Shown: positions 34,583 through 45,450, counted from the stretch's first letter. The stretch is 64,000 bases of DNA from Comamonadaceae bacterium (GCA_947475685.1 CANJNC010000002.1:1-64000), one strand, 5' to 3'. A program made the numbers and translations. The notes: generated from the letters alone by a model not told the origin.

Positions 34583-35665
34583 ATGAAAAAGATTGCTGTA
34601 CTCCCTGGTGACGGGATTGGACAAGAGATTGTTGTTGAGGCTTTGAAGGTGTTGGATGTGTTGTCCTTGCCTCTTGAAATCAAACACGCTCCGGTTGGAG
34701 GAACGGCCTTTGATCTCCTGGGTCACCCGCTGCCTGAGAGCACCTTGAATTTGGCGAAAGAGTCTGATGCAATTTTATTTGGTGCTGTTGGAGATTGGAA
34801 GTACGACAAACTCGAGCGTGCACTGCGTCCAGAGCAAGCCATCTTAGGCTTGAGAAAGCACTTGGGTTTATTTGCCAACTTTCGTCCCGCTATTTGTTAT
34901 GCCGAGCTGGTTGCCTCCTCCAGCTTGAAGCCCGAATTGGTCTCTGGCTTGGACATCTTGATCATTCGCGAACTCACCGGAGACATTTACTTTGGTCAAC
35001 CCCGGGGACGGCGCGTCGCAAGCGATGGCCACTTCCCAGGATCGGAGGAAGCCTTTGATACGATGCGCTACTCTCGTCCAGAGATTGAGAGAATTGCCCA
35101 CGTGGCCTTTCAAGCCGCTCAAAAGCGCTCTAAACGCGTGACCAGTGTGGACAAGGCCAATGTGCTTGAGACCTTCCAGTTGTGGAAGGACGTGGTCACC
35201 GAGATTGGATTGCAATACCCGGATGTGACACTGGATCACATGTATGTGGACAACGCAGCCATGCAATTGGTCAAAGCCCCGAAAAAATTTGACGTCGTCG
35301 TCACGGGCAATATGTTTGGCGATATTTTGTCCGATGCCGCTGCCATGCTCACGGGCTCCATTGGCATGTTGCCTTCCGCCTCCTTGAACAAGGACAATCA
35401 AGGCCTGTACGAACCGAGCCACGGCAGCGCCCCAGATATTGCGGGCCAAGGCATTGCTAACCCATTGGCGACGATTTTGAGTGCCTCCATGATGCTCAGG
35501 TTTTCATTGCAAGAAGCTCAGGCAGCCGATTTGATTGAAGCCGCCGTCAAACTCGTTTTAAGCCAAGGGCTCAGAACCGCTGACATCTATTCCCAAGGCA
35601 CGACAAAAGTCAACACCCAAGAAATGGGCAATGCAGTTGCCAAAGCCTTAAAGAGTTTGGTCTGA
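34583..35665 (+). CDS. leuB: 3-isopropylmalate dehydrogenase
   Basis: A 360-residue NAD-dependent oxidative decarboxylase acting after LeuCD. It carries [11 protein letters not shown] at the N-terminus, the family's [14 protein letters not shown] loop, the Tyr of MRYSR, the metal-site Asp region [11 protein letters not shown] and [14 protein letters not shown], and the nucleotide-binding [14 protein letters not shown]. Length is normal. The leuCDB trio leads directly into asd, the common order in Beta- and Gammaproteobacteria. Confidence 0.97.
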   Translation: MKKIAVLPGDGIGQEIVVEALKVLDVLSLPLEIKHAPVGGTAFDLLGHPLPESTLNLAKESDAILFGAVGDWKYDKLERALRPEQAILGLRKHLGLFANFRPAICYAELVASSSLKPELVSGLDILIIRELTGDIYFGQPRGRRVASDGHFPGSEEAFDTMRYSRPEIERIAHVAFQAAQKRSKRVTSVDKANVLETFQLWKDVVTEIGLQYPDVTLDHMYVDNAAMQLVKAPKKFDVVVTGNMFGDILSDAAAMLTGSIGMLPSASLNKDNQGLYEPSHGSAPDIAGQGIANPLATILSASMMLRFSLQEAQAADLIEAAVKLVLSQGLRTADIYSQGTTKVNTQEMGNAVAKALKSLV

Positions 35666-35714
35666 GCTTGGGGTTCAAGTTTTATTTTTAATTTGACACA
35701 TTGGGGATTTCATC

Positions 35715-36860
35715 TTGATTACGAATCACAAAAAAAATGTGGTGGGGATTGTGGGTTGGAGAGGCATGGTTGGCTCCGTTTTGATGGAAAGAATGCTTGC
35801 GCAAGATGACTTTTCACTGATTGAACCCGTTTTTTTCACCACCTCCAATGTTGGCGGTGCGGCGCCTCCAATGGCCAAAAATGAGCCCCTTCTCTTAGAC
35901 GCTCACCACCTTGATTCGCTGCGCAAGTGTGACATCATCATCACCTCACAAGGAGGTGACTACACCAAAGAGATGCATCCCAAGTTGAGATCTGCAGGCT
36001 GGCGTGGGCACTGGATTGATGCGGCCAATGCCCTTCGCATGGCCCCTGAGTCCATCATCATCTTGGATCCAGTGAATCGAGCAATGATTGACACAGGCTT
36101 GGTCAATGGCACACGCGACTGGATTGGTGGCAATTGCACGGTCAGTCTCATGCTCATGGCCATGGCTGGCTTGTTCAAAGCAGGTTTGGTTGAATGGATC
36201 TCGGCCATGACCTACCAAGCCGCTTCAGGAGCAGGCGCTCAAAACATGCGTGAATTGCTGGAGCAAATGGGCGCTCTTCATGCCAGCGTCAAAGATGATT
36301 TGGCAAACCCCGCCTCAGCCATTTTAGACATTGACAGGAAAGTCACCCACGCCTTGCGCAGCGAACACTTTCCAAGCACTCAATTTCGAGGTGCCGCACT
36401 GGCTGGAAGCTTGATTCCTTGGATTGATGTGCCGGTTGATCATGGGCAGAGCAAAGAAGAGTGGAAAGGCGGCTCTGAGTGCAACAAAATTTTGGGCTTG
36501 CCTGCCTTTAGAACACCCGGCAGCATTGCCATTGATGGCCTGTGTGTTCGCATTGGGGCCATGCGCTGTCACTCACAAGGATTGACGGTGAAGATGAAGC
36601 AAAATGTGCCCATGGCCGACATTCAAGCCCTCTTGGCCAGTGCCAATGACTGGGTCAAAGTAGTCCCGAATGAAAGAGAGCAAAGTGAGCGCTTACTCAC
36701 TCCAGCTGCCGTCACAGGCAAGCTGGATGTGCCAGTGGGACGCTTGCATAAACTGGCCATGGGTGAAGACTTTTTAGGCGCATTCACCGTGGGCGATCAG
36801 CTGCTTTGGGGTGCTGCAGAGCCTTTGAGAAGGATGCTTAGGATTTTACTTGAAGCTTAA
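35715..36860 (+). CDS. asd: Aspartate-semialdehyde dehydrogenase
   Basis: A 381-residue enzyme making aspartate semialdehyde for lysine, threonine and methionine. The start is a TTG at 35715 after TTGGGGATTT; no in-frame ATG precedes the NADP site [11 protein letters not shown], so a non-ATG start is required (a GTG nine codons in has no ribosome site). The catalytic cysteine is C141 in GGNCTVSLM; substrate-binding His lies in the [14 protein letters not shown] region. It is the Gram-negative type of normal length. Confidence 0.95.
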   Translation: MITNHKKNVVGIVGWRGMVGSVLMERMLAQDDFSLIEPVFFTTSNVGGAAPPMAKNEPLLLDAHHLDSLRKCDIIITSQGGDYTKEMHPKLRSAGWRGHWIDAANALRMAPESIIILDPVNRAMIDTGLVNGTRDWIGGNCTVSLMLMAMAGLFKAGLVEWISAMTYQAASGAGAQNMRELLEQMGALHASVKDDLANPASAILDIDRKVTHALRSEHFPSTQFRGAALAGSLIPWIDVPVDHGQSKEEWKGGSECNKILGLPAFRTPGSIAIDGLCVRIGAMRCHSQGLTVKMKQNVPMADIQALLASANDWVKVVPNEREQSERLLTPAAVTGKLDVPVGRLHKLAMGEDFLGAFTVGDQLLWGAAEPLRRMLRILLEA

Positions 36861-37174
36861 AGTTCCTCGAATTCTGTAATCCCAAAGCAATCTAGGCATG
36901 GGACAATGTGCGCTAGAGAAGCGAAGTACTTGTTTCATTTTTTAAACTAGGGCAGAGAATGAGGGTTTCCTCAGGGCATTTTGATTTGGCATGCGCCTTT
37001 GGAGCCTCGGGTCCAGTGAACTGACTGAACTGAATGAACTCACCGAACATTTGATACGTCACCCATGCCAAAGACTCTACGTCGTCTGACGCCCTTTAGC
37101 CAGCCTCACATGAAAAGTTCAACATGACCTTGTTTCAAACCACACACGTCTACCATCGCAAAGACACGAAAAGA
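36861..37174. other. Spacer between asd and fimV
   Basis: About 310 bp without a supportable gene. It includes a small GAGG/CCTC hairpin near 36960 and a short tandem repeat at 37017-37052 (separate entry). The fimV promoter is expected here. An in-frame ATG at 37124 could extend FimV by 17 residues. Confidence 0.5.
37017..37052. repeat. 9-bp tandem repeat, three to four copies, upstream of fimV
   Basis: TGAACTGAC, TGAACTGAA, TGAACTCAC and a decayed CGAACATTT follow head to tail at 37017-37052. Adjacent full copies differ by one or two bases. It lies about 120-160 bp before the fimV start in non-coding sequence. It could be a slippage-prone element or a set of binding sites. No function is known to me. 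Confidence 0.6.
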
Positions 37175-38758
37175 ATGCAACTAACTAAAAATCTCCTTTG
37201 CTTAGGCCTCATGCAGGCGTTTGCACTTTCCGCAGTTGCCATTGATCTTGGCCGCCCCTTGATGCTGTCAAAACAAGGTGAGCCCTTAAAAATCGACATC
37301 CCAATCTCTGCAATCAACCCCGAGGAGCTGAAGGATCTTCAAGTTGGCATTGCGCCTTCAAGCACCTACCAAAGCAAGCTGTTGGGCGACGATGCGTCTA
37401 CCCTCATCTCCATTGTCGCTAAAGCAAGATTGACGAAAAACACCAAGGGCTTGAACATCATTGCCATCACGTCGGACAAGCCCACCTCACAATCTTTTTT
37501 GAGTTTATTGATTGATCTGCAGTGGCGAAGTGGCTCTGAACTTAAAGAAATTGGTGTACTGCTAGACACCAACACGCGAGCCCTTGCACCCGCCAAAGAA
37601 AACACCATCGTGGTTGCTGAGGGCGACACGGCCAGCGCCATTGCAAAGCAATATGCAAGCGCTCCCATCACCTACGAACAAATGCTCGTGGCCCTTTTAA
37701 GAGCCAACCCCAAGTCCTTCGTGAATCAAAACATCAACCGCTTGCGTGCGGACACGGTTTTGACCCTGCCCACCAGCGCCCAGGCCCTGTCCATCAACGT
37801 TCCTCAAGCTCGCGAGGAGTTGAAAGCGCAACAACTTGACTTTGAACAATACCGTCAAAGTTTGGTTGCGAAAATTAAAAAATCCGCTTCAAACCCCATC
37901 CAACTTGATCCTCAATCTGCAAGCGGCGTCGTCAGCCCCAAGGCGCAAGTGCCGACTACGAAGAGCCAAGACGAATTGAAGCTCTCCAAGCCCAACAGCA
38001 AGGGCGCAAAAGCCACGGAGCAGACCGCCAAAGAACTTCAAACCCAACAAAATCTCAAAGAAGCCAGCCAAGTCAAGCAAAACCTCAAAGAGTTGGGTCA
38101 AATTGCCGATCAAAACACAAGCGGCACAGACCCAACGGGCCTTGCTTCTGAGGGCATGCCCACGCTCAAGTCACGCATGTCTCAGTGGCTTCAAAATCCA
38201 TTGAGCCCCGTCTTGGCTGGCGCCTTGTTTGGGTTTTTGGTCCTCTTGGCACTTTGGAAAACACGGGATCGACAAGGACTCGTGTCCAGCTCAAGCGAAG
38301 AGGTCGACCCCTTGAGTCGTCCAAGTTCCATCTTTGACATCGAAACACCCATCCCCACAAGCTTGAGGGTCTCGGCTAAACCACTCAAGCCTTTGGAGCC
38401 CGATGTGTTTGCGCAAAAAGAAGCTGCCACGGATGAAGATGCGTTGGAGTTTGCTCAACCCGGTGCCAACGTGAGCACACACCCTGGTAGCCTCAAGGAT
38501 CATGTCAACATTGATTTTGACTTGGAACTTCCCTCCACCCAAGAGCCCAGCCTCACCCCTGAGAACGAACCAGTTCAAGACCCGAGCGCAAATGGCAAGG
38601 ACTCAGAAAACCCACTTCAAGTGCGATTTGATTTGGCCCAGGAGCTTTGGCAAGTTGGGCAACAGCACACCGCTCGCGCCATTGTGCAAGAAGTTGCGCA
38701 ACAAGCATCTGGAGATCTCTTGCAACAAGCGCAGGCCTGGCTCACTGAAAGAGGCTGA
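37175..38758 (+). CDS. fimV: FimV/HubP-type polar peptidoglycan-binding protein
   Basis: About 527 residues. Preferred start MQLTKNLLCLGLMQAFALSAVA, a signal sequence followed by the FimV N-terminal domain (IDLGRPLMLSKQGEPLKIDIPI). A LysM-like domain (VVAEGDTASAIAKQY...NINRLRADTVLTLP) binds peptidoglycan. A Gln/Lys/Ser-rich linker is followed by one membrane helix (PVLAGALFGFLVLLALW), an acidic cytoplasmic region, and a C-terminal FimV/TPR-like motif (RFDLAQELWQVGQQHTARAIVQEV). It is much shorter than the 900-residue Pseudomonas protein because the acidic region is short. Such proteins organise the cell pole, pili and flagella. The asd-fimV-truA context confirms identity. Confidence 0.88.
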   Translation: MQLTKNLLCLGLMQAFALSAVAIDLGRPLMLSKQGEPLKIDIPISAINPEELKDLQVGIAPSSTYQSKLLGDDASTLISIVAKARLTKNTKGLNIIAITSDKPTSQSFLSLLIDLQWRSGSELKEIGVLLDTNTRALAPAKENTIVVAEGDTASAIAKQYASAPITYEQMLVALLRANPKSFVNQNINRLRADTVLTLPTSAQALSINVPQAREELKAQQLDFEQYRQSLVAKIKKSASNPIQLDPQSASGVVSPKAQVPTTKSQDELKLSKPNSKGAKATEQTAKELQTQQNLKEASQVKQNLKELGQIADQNTSGTDPTGLASEGMPTLKSRMSQWLQNPLSPVLAGALFGFLVLLALWKTRDRQGLVSSSSEEVDPLSRPSSIFDIETPIPTSLRVSAKPLKPLEPDVFAQKEAATDEDALEFAQPGANVSTHPGSLKDHVNIDFDLELPSTQEPSLTPENEPVQDPSANGKDSENPLQVRFDLAQELWQVGQQHTARAIVQEVAQQASGDLLQQAQAWLTERG

Positions 38759-38760
38759 AT

Positions 38761-39561
38761 TTGAGTCGCATTGCCTTTGGACTGTCTTACAGTGGACAAA
38801 ACTACGAAGGCTGGCAAAGCCAACTCTCCACCCAGACCGTCCAGGATCAATTGGAAAAAGCACTCCTGGCCTTTGCGCAGTTGCCCATTAAAACCCTGTG
38901 TGCGGGTCGCACCGATGCTGGCGTTCACGCCTTGCAGCAAGTCGTGCACTTTGACGCACCGGTCGATCGAGATTTGAACTCCTGGGTGCGTGGCACCAAC
39001 CGCTACTTGCCCTCAGACGTGGCCATACAGTGGGCACAAGAGATGCCTGCAGAGTTTCATGCAAGGGCGTGCGCGCGCTCTAGACGCTACAGCTACTTGC
39101 TGCTCCAAAGCGCTGTTCGCCCCAGCATCGAGCACCAACGCGTGGGCTGGATGGCCAAGCCCATGGACTTGGCTGCCATGCAAGAAGCCAGTCGTCACCT
39201 TTTGGGCACCCATGACTTCTCCTCATTTCGCGCCTCGCAGTGTCAAGCCCTCTCGCCTGTCAAAACGCTCATGCATGCAGACATTGTTCAAAAGAGCTCT
39301 CACCCGGGGCATGCTTACTACCGCTTTGATTTTGAAGCCAATGCGTTTTTGCATCACATGATTCGCAACCTGATCGGTTGCTTGGTGCAAGTGGGAATAG
39401 GCGCTCAAGAACCCCAATGGGTACAAAGGGTGATCCTAGCAAGAGATCGCAAACAAGCGGCTCCAACCTTCTCGGCGCATGGGCTGTATTTTTTAGGCCC
39501 GTGCTATGACGCTCATTGGGGCCTGCCCATGGGCACTCCAAGCTATGATTGGATCCTTTGA
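38761..39561 (+). CDS. truA: tRNA pseudouridine(38-40) synthase
   Basis: A 266-residue enzyme modifying the anticodon stem-loop of many tRNAs. The catalytic Asp lies in CAGRTDAGVHALQQV (about 40-54). SRIAFGLSYSGQNYEGWQ is the usual N-terminus, and FLHHMIRNLIGCLVQVG is the conserved C-terminal motif. The start is a TTG at 38761, two bases after the fimV stop, with AGAGG upstream; no alternative ATG fits. Translation is probably coupled to fimV. Confidence 0.95.
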   Translation: MSRIAFGLSYSGQNYEGWQSQLSTQTVQDQLEKALLAFAQLPIKTLCAGRTDAGVHALQQVVHFDAPVDRDLNSWVRGTNRYLPSDVAIQWAQEMPAEFHARACARSRRYSYLLLQSAVRPSIEHQRVGWMAKPMDLAAMQEASRHLLGTHDFSSFRASQCQALSPVKTLMHADIVQKSSHPGHAYYRFDFEANAFLHHMIRNLIGCLVQVGIGAQEPQWVQRVILARDRKQAAPTFSAHGLYFLGPCYDAHWGLPMGTPSYDWIL

Positions 39562-39563
39562 CC

Positions 39564-40274
39564 ATGACTTCCCCACCCTTTTTCCATACACCCATCAAAG
39601 TTTGTGGCCTCACGCGAGAAGAGGACGTTGACGCTTGCGCGCAAGCGGGGGTCAATGCCATTGGCTTTGTTTTTTATGAAAAAAGCCCTCGCTTCATCAG
39701 CCCTGAGCGGGCCCATGGCTTGGCAAATCGACTGCCCGCCTTCATCACACCAGTTTTGTTGTTCGTCAACGCCTCAGAGGCAGGCATTCGCCAGGCCTGC
39801 GACGCCGTGCCCAGCGCTTGGTTGCAGTTCCATGGGGATGAAAGCCCAGCATTTTGTGACAAAATGGCCAAGCTTACGGGTCGGCGCTACATTCGGGCCT
39901 TAAGAATGCCCTTAGAAACAAGGGAAGATTGGGACAAAAACACCCCCCAAATACCCTACGAACTCGTAGAATATAGCCAACAATATCAAACAGCCCATGC
40001 CATTTTGTTGGACGCATTTGTCCCAGGTTATGGCGGGGGCGGAAAAACATTCAATTGGTCACTGATTCCTCAAAACGTCAACGCTCACCTCGTGCTGTCT
40101 GGTGGACTCACACCTGCAAACGTGGGCGACGCCATTCACACCTTAAAAACGCGCGGTCGCAGCTTTAGCGTGGATGTAAGCTCTGGCGTGGAGGCCAGCA
40201 AGGGCATCAAAGATGCTCAACTCATCCATCAATTTGTTCAAGCCGTGCGCCAAGCGGAGCACACTTCAAGGTAA
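39564..40274 (+). CDS. trpF: Phosphoribosylanthranilate isomerase
   Basis: A 236-residue TIM-barrel enzyme, third step from anthranilate in tryptophan synthesis. Catalytic Cys is in IKVCGLTREEDV, and the catalytic Asp in LLDAFVPGYGGGGKTFNW. The C-terminal phosphate site is LSGGLTPANVGDAI ... VDVSSGVEASKGIKD. The ATG at 39564 lies two bases after the truA stop. A 169-bp gap with no visible gene separates it from trpB. Confidence 0.95.
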   Translation: MTSPPFFHTPIKVCGLTREEDVDACAQAGVNAIGFVFYEKSPRFISPERAHGLANRLPAFITPVLLFVNASEAGIRQACDAVPSAWLQFHGDESPAFCDKMAKLTGRRYIRALRMPLETREDWDKNTPQIPYELVEYSQQYQTAHAILLDAFVPGYGGGGKTFNWSLIPQNVNAHLVLSGGLTPANVGDAIHTLKTRGRSFSVDVSSGVEASKGIKDAQLIHQFVQAVRQAEHTSR

Positions 40275-40443
40275 GCCAAGGGGTGCGAATTTTTTGCATG
40301 AAGTCCTTTTCTTGACTTGAAGCCCGATGGTGAGAGGACTTGGCGTAAAACTGCGCAGCCCCTTGATTCGCTCCTTGGCTCCCCAACACGCATGCCCTCG
40401 GGTCAGCTCAAAGCACACCTCAAACCTTATTTTCTAAGCCCTT

Positions 40444-41718
40444 ATGAACCCAACCTACCAACAACCCGATCTGAGTGGACACTTCGGACCCTATGGCGGC
40501 AGCTTTGTGAGCGAGACGCTCACCCACGCCATTGAAGAGCTTAAAGCGGCCTACGCAAAGTACCAATTCGACGAACAATTCATGGCCGAATTTCAAAGCG
40601 AGTTAAAGCACTTTGTGGGCCGACCCTCCCCAATTTACCATGCCGCACGCATGAGTCAAGAAATGGGCGGTGCTCAAATCTACCTTAAACGCGAAGACTT
40701 GAATCACACGGGTGCACACAAGGTCAACAACACCATTGGTCAAGCCATGTTGGCCAAACGCATGGGCAAACCGCGCGTCATTGCAGAAACTGGCGCGGGC
40801 CAGCATGGCGTTGCAACAGCCACCATTTGCGCACGCTATGGCCTTGAATGCGTGGTCTACATGGGAAGCGAAGACATCAAGCGCCAAAGCCCCAATGTCT
40901 ATCGCATGAAACTCCTTGGCGCAACAGTGGTCCCTGTAGAGAGCGGGAGCAAAACGCTCAAAGACGCACTGAACGAAGCCCTTAGAGATTGGGTCACCCA
41001 TGTAGAGAACACCTTCTACATCATTGGCACCGTGGCCGGGCCCCATCCTTACCCCATGATGGTGAGAGACTTTCAAAGTGTGATTGGCACGGAGTGCATT
41101 GAACAAATGCCCTTGATGCACAAGGGACAACAACCCGATGCGGTGGTGGCCTGCGTGGGTGGAGGCAGCAACGCCATGGGGATTTTTTATCCCTACATCA
41201 ATTTTCAAAACACGCAATTGATTGGCGTGGAAGCGGCTGGCGAAGGGCTTGAGAGCGGCAAACATTCTGCCTCCTTGCAACGCGGCGTTCCTGGCGTTTT
41301 GCATGGCAACAGAACATACATCTTGCAAAATGCACAAGGCCAAATCACCGAAACCCATAGCATTTCTGCGGGATTGGATTATCCTGGCGTGGGGCCTGAA
41401 CACGCCTACCTCAAAGACATCGGCAGAGCGCAGTACGTGGGCATCACGGACGAGGAAGCGCTTCAAGCCTTTCACTACCTGTGTCGCACCGAGGGCATCA
41501 TTCCTGCGCTGGAATCGAGCCATGCGGTGGCCTATGCCATGAAGCTTGCCAAGACCATGCACAAAGACCAGTCTATTTTGGTCAACCTCTCTGGGCGAGG
41601 GGACAAAGACATTGGCACGGTTGCAGACTTGAGCCATGCAGACTTTTATTGCCGCCCCAGTTGCCGAGGCCAAGAGGTCAAAGGCGGTACCTCACACGCC
41701 ATACACATTGTGCCATGA
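40444..41718 (+). CDS. trpB: Tryptophan synthase beta chain
   Basis: A 424-residue PLP enzyme joining indole and serine. PLP-binding Lys93 is in [11 protein letters not shown]; the phosphate loop is [27 protein letters not shown] and [12 protein letters not shown] are typical. The C-terminus continues past the usual GRGDKD motif by about 35 residues, somewhat longer than E. coli TrpB (397). Only a weak ribosome site precedes the ATG. Its stop overlaps the trpA start (ATGA), as expected for a channelled alpha-beta complex. Confidence 0.97.
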   Translation: MNPTYQQPDLSGHFGPYGGSFVSETLTHAIEELKAAYAKYQFDEQFMAEFQSELKHFVGRPSPIYHAARMSQEMGGAQIYLKREDLNHTGAHKVNNTIGQAMLAKRMGKPRVIAETGAGQHGVATATICARYGLECVVYMGSEDIKRQSPNVYRMKLLGATVVPVESGSKTLKDALNEALRDWVTHVENTFYIIGTVAGPHPYPMMVRDFQSVIGTECIEQMPLMHKGQQPDAVVACVGGGSNAMGIFYPYINFQNTQLIGVEAAGEGLESGKHSASLQRGVPGVLHGNRTYILQNAQGQITETHSISAGLDYPGVGPEHAYLKDIGRAQYVGITDEEALQAFHYLCRTEGIIPALESSHAVAYAMKLAKTMHKDQSILVNLSGRGDKDIGTVADLSHADFYCRPSCRGQEVKGGTSHAIHIVP

Positions 41719-42527
41719 ATAGAATTCAAACCACCTTCCAACACCTTCTTGCGCACCAACAAACCGCACTGATTCCTTACATCATGTGTGGCTACCCAAG
41801 CCCACAGATCACGGTTGAATTGATGCACACCTTGGTCAAATCAGGTGCCAACATCATTGAGCTAGGGGTCCCCTTTAGCGACCCCATGGCCGATGGACCT
41901 GTGATCCAAAAAGCAGGAGAGCATGCATTGAGTTTTGGCGTGGGCATGATCGAAGTGTTGGCCTGCGTCCAAGCTTTTCGACAAAGCGATTCGACAACCC
42001 CTGTGGTCCTAATGGGCTACGCCAACCCCATCGAGAGTTACGATCACCAACACGGCGCTTGGTCCTTCATCGATCACGCCCACCGGGCGGGTGTGGATGG
42101 CGTTTTGGTGGTTGACTATCCGCCTGAAGAGTGCGCAGAGTTTGCCAAGCGCCTCAAAGACAAAGACATGGATTTGATTTTTTTGTTGGCACCCACCAGC
42201 ACGCCTGAGCGCATGCAACTCGTCTCCAAAGTGGCCAGTGGTTACGTGTACTATGTTTCTCTAAAGGGCATCACGGGGGCAGGTCACCTCGATACGCAAG
42301 CCGTTGAGCGTATGCTGCCGCAAATTAGACAACACGTGCACATTCCTGTAGGCGTAGGTTTTGGAATTCGAGACAAGCACTCGGCCAAAGCATTGTCAAA
42401 AGTTGCAGATGCCGTGGTCATTGGGACCAAATTGATTGAACTCTTACAAGCGGGCAGCGAGACTGACAAACTCAGTGGTGTATCGGCCTTCATCAGCGAG
42501 ATTCGTGAAGCACTTGATGCGCATTAA
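41715..42527 (+). CDS. trpA: Tryptophan synthase alpha chain
   Basis: A 270-residue TIM barrel cleaving indole-3-glycerol phosphate. Catalytic Glu49 ([11 protein letters not shown]) and Asp60 (MADGP) have exactly the numbering of the E. coli enzyme. Later segments [19 protein letters not shown] and [10 protein letters not shown] are family-typical, and the phosphate site is [13 protein letters not shown]. The start codon overlaps the trpB stop by 4 bp. accD follows after 54 bp. Confidence 0.97.
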   Translation: MNRIQTTFQHLLAHQQTALIPYIMCGYPSPQITVELMHTLVKSGANIIELGVPFSDPMADGPVIQKAGEHALSFGVGMIEVLACVQAFRQSDSTTPVVLMGYANPIESYDHQHGAWSFIDHAHRAGVDGVLVVDYPPEECAEFAKRLKDKDMDLIFLLAPTSTPERMQLVSKVASGYVYYVSLKGITGAGHLDTQAVERMLPQIRQHVHIPVGVGFGIRDKHSAKALSKVADAVVIGTKLIELLQAGSETDKLSGVSAFISEIREALDAH

Positions 42528-42581
42528 AATGCCTTGGCCTCAAACCGTTTGGCGCTTGTGCGCCCTCAAAAGGAGCAACCC

Positions 42582-43454
42582 ATGAGTTGGCTTGAAAAAT
42601 TACTGCCCCCCAAAATTCAACCCACCGATCCTGCAGACCGCAGAAGCGTGCCCGAGGGGTTGTGGGTGAAGTGCCCGAGTTGCGAGACGGTCTTGTACAA
42701 CAACGATTTGGAACAAAATCAAAATGTCTGCCCCACCTGCGCTCATCACCACAGAATCTCTGCGCGCATGCGCTTGGATGCTTTCTTGGATCCTGAAGGC
42801 CGCTACGAGATTGGCCAAGAAGTCATTCCCGTTGACCCCTTGAAATTCAAAGACTCGCGCAAATATCCTGATCGTTTAAAACAAGCCATTGAACAAACTG
42901 GAGAAACCGATGCGATGGTGGTCATGGGCGGCAGTGTTCACCAAATCAATGTCGTGGCCGCATGCTTTGAGTTTGACTTCATGGGCGGGAGCATGGGCTC
43001 GGTGGTGGGTGAGCGGTTTGTCCGTGGCGTCACCACGGCCTTGGAACAAAAGGTGCCCTTCTTGTGCTTTACAGCCACTGGAGGCGCGCGCATGCAAGAG
43101 GGCTTGCTCTCTCTCATGCAAATGGCCAAAACCAATTCAGCTTTGACCAAACTCGCAAAAAAGGGGTTGCCCTACATCAGCGTGCTGACCGACCCCACGA
43201 TGGGCGGTGTCTCCGCGGGTTTTGCGTTCATTGGTGACTTGGTCATTGCAGAGCCCAAGGCCTTGATTGGCTTTGCCGGTCCTCGGGTCATCGAGAGCAC
43301 CGTTCGCGTGACCTTGCCTGAGGGCTTTCAACGCTCAGAGTTCCTCCAAAGCAAAGGGGCCATTGACATGATTTGTGACAGACGCGACTTGAGAAAAACC
43401 ATCGCCACGAGCTTGGCCATTCTTTTGCGACAACCTCACGACGCCTTGCTATAA
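42582..43454 (+). CDS. accD: Acetyl-CoA carboxylase carboxyltransferase subunit beta
   Basis: A 290-residue subunit that transfers CO2 from biotin to acetyl-CoA, making malonyl-CoA. The start at 42582 follows AAAAGGAG. The N-terminal zinc ribbon uses C31, C34, C50 and C53 (CPSC, CPTC). The crotonase-like domain shows SGGARMQEG-type sequence ([16 protein letters not shown]) and the oxyanion region [16 protein letters not shown]. It lies immediately after trpA, as in many Proteobacteria; the usual next gene folC is not here. Confidence 0.97.
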   Translation: MSWLEKLLPPKIQPTDPADRRSVPEGLWVKCPSCETVLYNNDLEQNQNVCPTCAHHHRISARMRLDAFLDPEGRYEIGQEVIPVDPLKFKDSRKYPDRLKQAIEQTGETDAMVVMGGSVHQINVVAACFEFDFMGGSMGSVVGERFVRGVTTALEQKVPFLCFTATGGARMQEGLLSLMQMAKTNSALTKLAKKGLPYISVLTDPTMGGVSAGFAFIGDLVIAEPKALIGFAGPRVIESTVRVTLPEGFQRSEFLQSKGAIDMICDRRDLRKTIATSLAILLRQPHDALL

Positions 43455-43481
43455 ACACCCTTGAGGGTTCAATCAAGAGAT

Positions 43482-43553
43482 CAGAAACACACGTTTTTTT
43501 ATCCCCGTTTCTGCCCCCCGATTCTCCCTCATCGCTCATCCCTCATCACTCCC
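43482..43553 (+). repeat. Inverted and pyrimidine-rich direct repeats in the lysS leader
   Basis: CAGAAAC (43482-43488) and GTTTCTG (43507-43513) form a 7-bp inverted repeat around a T-rich spacer. They are followed by two nearly identical 14-bp copies starting CCCTCATC (43526-43539 and 43540-43553). The lysS ATG comes 22 bp later with no purine-rich ribosome site (CAACGCGACCCC). The elements may control translation of lysS, or be unimportant. Structure seen, role unknown. Confidence 0.4.
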
Positions 43554-43575
43554 ATCTTCACAGCAACGCGACCCC

Positions 43576-45141
43576 ATGACCGATCCCAAATTAGCCCCCA
43601 ACGACCCCGCTCACACGACCGTCCATGAGAGCACCTCGCCCGTCGATGAGAACCAACTCATCCACGAAAGGCGAGAAAAACTCAAAGTCCTCAAAGCGCT
43701 AGAGCAAGCTGGGCAAGGGGTCGCATTCCCCAACGACTTCAAACCCACACACCACGCCAAAGCGCTTCATGATGAGTTCAATTTGCGCCCCCCCGAAGAG
43801 CTCAAAGAGGCTCACATCCGAGTCAAGGTGGCGGGTCGCATGATGCTCAAACGCGTGATGGGCAAGGCAAGTTTTGCAACGCTGCAAGACAGCACGTCCA
43901 AAATTCAGGTCTACATCACCAAAGAGCATGTGGGCGAGGAGTGCTACGAGCGCTTCAAACACTGGGATTTGGGAGACATCGTTGCGGCACAAGGGCATTT
44001 GTTTTTCACCAAAACAGGAGAGCTCTCCATCCACGCCAGTGAAATCCGACTGCTCACCAAGAGTTTGAGACCCATGCCGGATAAATTTCATGGCATGAAA
44101 GATCAAGAGGTGAAATATCGCCAACGCTACATCGACTTGATGGTCGATGAGAGCACCAGAGAGCGCTTTAAATCGCGCTCCAAAGCGATCACCAGCATGC
44201 GAGAGTTCATGGTCAAACATGATTTTTTGGAAGTCGAAACACCCATGTTGCATCCCATTCCGGGAGGCGCCAATGCCAAGCCCTTTGCCACCCATCACAA
44301 CGCACTCGATCAAGAAATGTTCTTGCGAATTGCCCCCGAGTTGTATTTGAAACGACTCATCGTTGGCGGTTTTGAACGCGTGTTTGAGATCAATCGAAAT
44401 TTTCGCAATGAGGGCATCTCCGTTCGCCACAATCCTGAGTTCACGATGATGGAGTTTTATGCGGCTTATTGGACCTACTTGGACTTGATGACCTTCACGC
44501 AAGAATTGATCCGAAGTGTGGCTCTGAGCACGGTGGGCACCTTGCACCTCAACTACGCAGACAAAGCGGTGGACTTAAGCCAAGAGTTTGAAAGACTCAC
44601 CATCCCCCAATCGATTGTGAAATATGGCCCAAGCGACGTGCGCGTAGAGGACGCTCAGTGGTTGGTCCAAGCGCTCAAGAAACTCGGGCTCAATGAAGAA
44701 AAAGACCGACTCTCAACGCTCTCTTTGCCAGGCCTGCAAGTCAAGTACTTTGAAGAAACGGTTGAGAGTCACTTGTGGCAACCCACCTTCATTTGTGAGC
44801 ACCCGGTTGAGATCTCCCCCTTGGCCAGACAGAGTGACACCAAGCCTGGTGTCACAGAGCGCTTTGAGCTCTACATCACAGGCAGAGAGTTTGGCAATGG
44901 CTTTAGCGAATTGAATGACGCAGAGGACCAAGCCCAACGCTTCAATGCCCAGGTCGCCAAAAAAGACAGTGGAGATGATGAAGCCATGTTCTTTGACCAT
45001 GACTTTGTCCGCGCTCTTGAATACGGCATGCCCCCGACCGCAGGTTGTGGCATTGGCATTGATCGTTTGATGATGATGCTCACCAACAGTCCAAGCATAC
45101 GGGATGTGATTTTGTTTCCCGCCTTAAAAAGAGAGCACTGA
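43576..45141 (+). CDS. lysS: Lysine--tRNA ligase, class II
   Basis: A 521-residue homodimeric synthetase. An N-terminal extension of about 35 residues precedes the OB-fold anticodon-binding domain ([25 protein letters not shown]). The class II core follows: motif 1 around [21 protein letters not shown], motif 2 [20 protein letters not shown], motif 3 [14 protein letters not shown]. Length is slightly above E. coli LysRS (505) because of the N-terminal extension. No Shine-Dalgarno sequence is visible before the ATG at 43576. Confidence 0.97.
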   Translation: MTDPKLAPNDPAHTTVHESTSPVDENQLIHERREKLKVLKALEQAGQGVAFPNDFKPTHHAKALHDEFNLRPPEELKEAHIRVKVAGRMMLKRVMGKASFATLQDSTSKIQVYITKEHVGEECYERFKHWDLGDIVAAQGHLFFTKTGELSIHASEIRLLTKSLRPMPDKFHGMKDQEVKYRQRYIDLMVDESTRERFKSRSKAITSMREFMVKHDFLEVETPMLHPIPGGANAKPFATHHNALDQEMFLRIAPELYLKRLIVGGFERVFEINRNFRNEGISVRHNPEFTMMEFYAAYWTYLDLMTFTQELIRSVALSTVGTLHLNYADKAVDLSQEFERLTIPQSIVKYGPSDVRVEDAQWLVQALKKLGLNEEKDRLSTLSLPGLQVKYFEETVESHLWQPTFICEHPVEISPLARQSDTKPGVTERFELYITGREFGNGFSELNDAEDQAQRFNAQVAKKDSGDDEAMFFDHDFVRALEYGMPPTAGCGIGIDRLMMMLTNSPSIRDVILFPALKREH

Positions 45142-45160
45142 GTCTTTAAAGTGAAGCAAG

Positions 45161-45334
45161 TCAGGGGTTGCTGGGGGACTGAACGGGGTGTTCGCCCAAA
45201 GGCTGATCACTGCTTTGAGCCTCGCCCTCACCCTCGACTTTGCGAGACTCACGCTCTTTGAGCTTTTCTTCCTTTTTCTTTTTCTTGGCCAGTTCTCTTT
45301 GGCGTTTTTCGTAATTGTAGTTCGGTGTTGCCAT
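45161..45334 (-). CDS. Small lysine-rich conserved protein, function unknown
   Basis: A 57-residue protein from the ATG at 45334: MATPNYNYEKRQRELAKKKK, then a charged Lys/Glu helix and a Ser/Pro/Gly tail. Proteins starting with this (S/A)TPNYxxEKRQRELAKKKK pattern are, as I recall, common small hypothetical proteins of Betaproteobacteria, so I accept it as real although short and compositionally biased. No clear ribosome site is seen. An ATG 14 codons upstream is in frame but unlike the family. It lies convergent with lysS, 19 bp from its stop. Confidence 0.65.
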   Translation of the reverse strand: MATPNYNYEKRQRELAKKKKKEEKLKERESRKVEGEGEAQSSDQPLGEHPVQSPSNP

Positions 45335-45450
45335 GATCGCGGGATGAAGTTTGACCACTCGTCCACTTGGAGACAATGCTGGTCAGTTAAGAAAAAAACC
45401 TTGGGTCTCAAAGCTGCAACAACACAGCCCCAAAGCCCCTGAGGGAGAGT

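Noticed and set aside
40603-41673. 356-codon open frame antisense to trpB
   Set aside because: Shadow of trpB; His/Ala/Val-rich composition is typical of reverse-strand artefacts, with no family match.
43699-44547. 282-codon open frame antisense to lysS
   Set aside because: Opposite-strand artefact of lysS; no start signal and no domain pattern.
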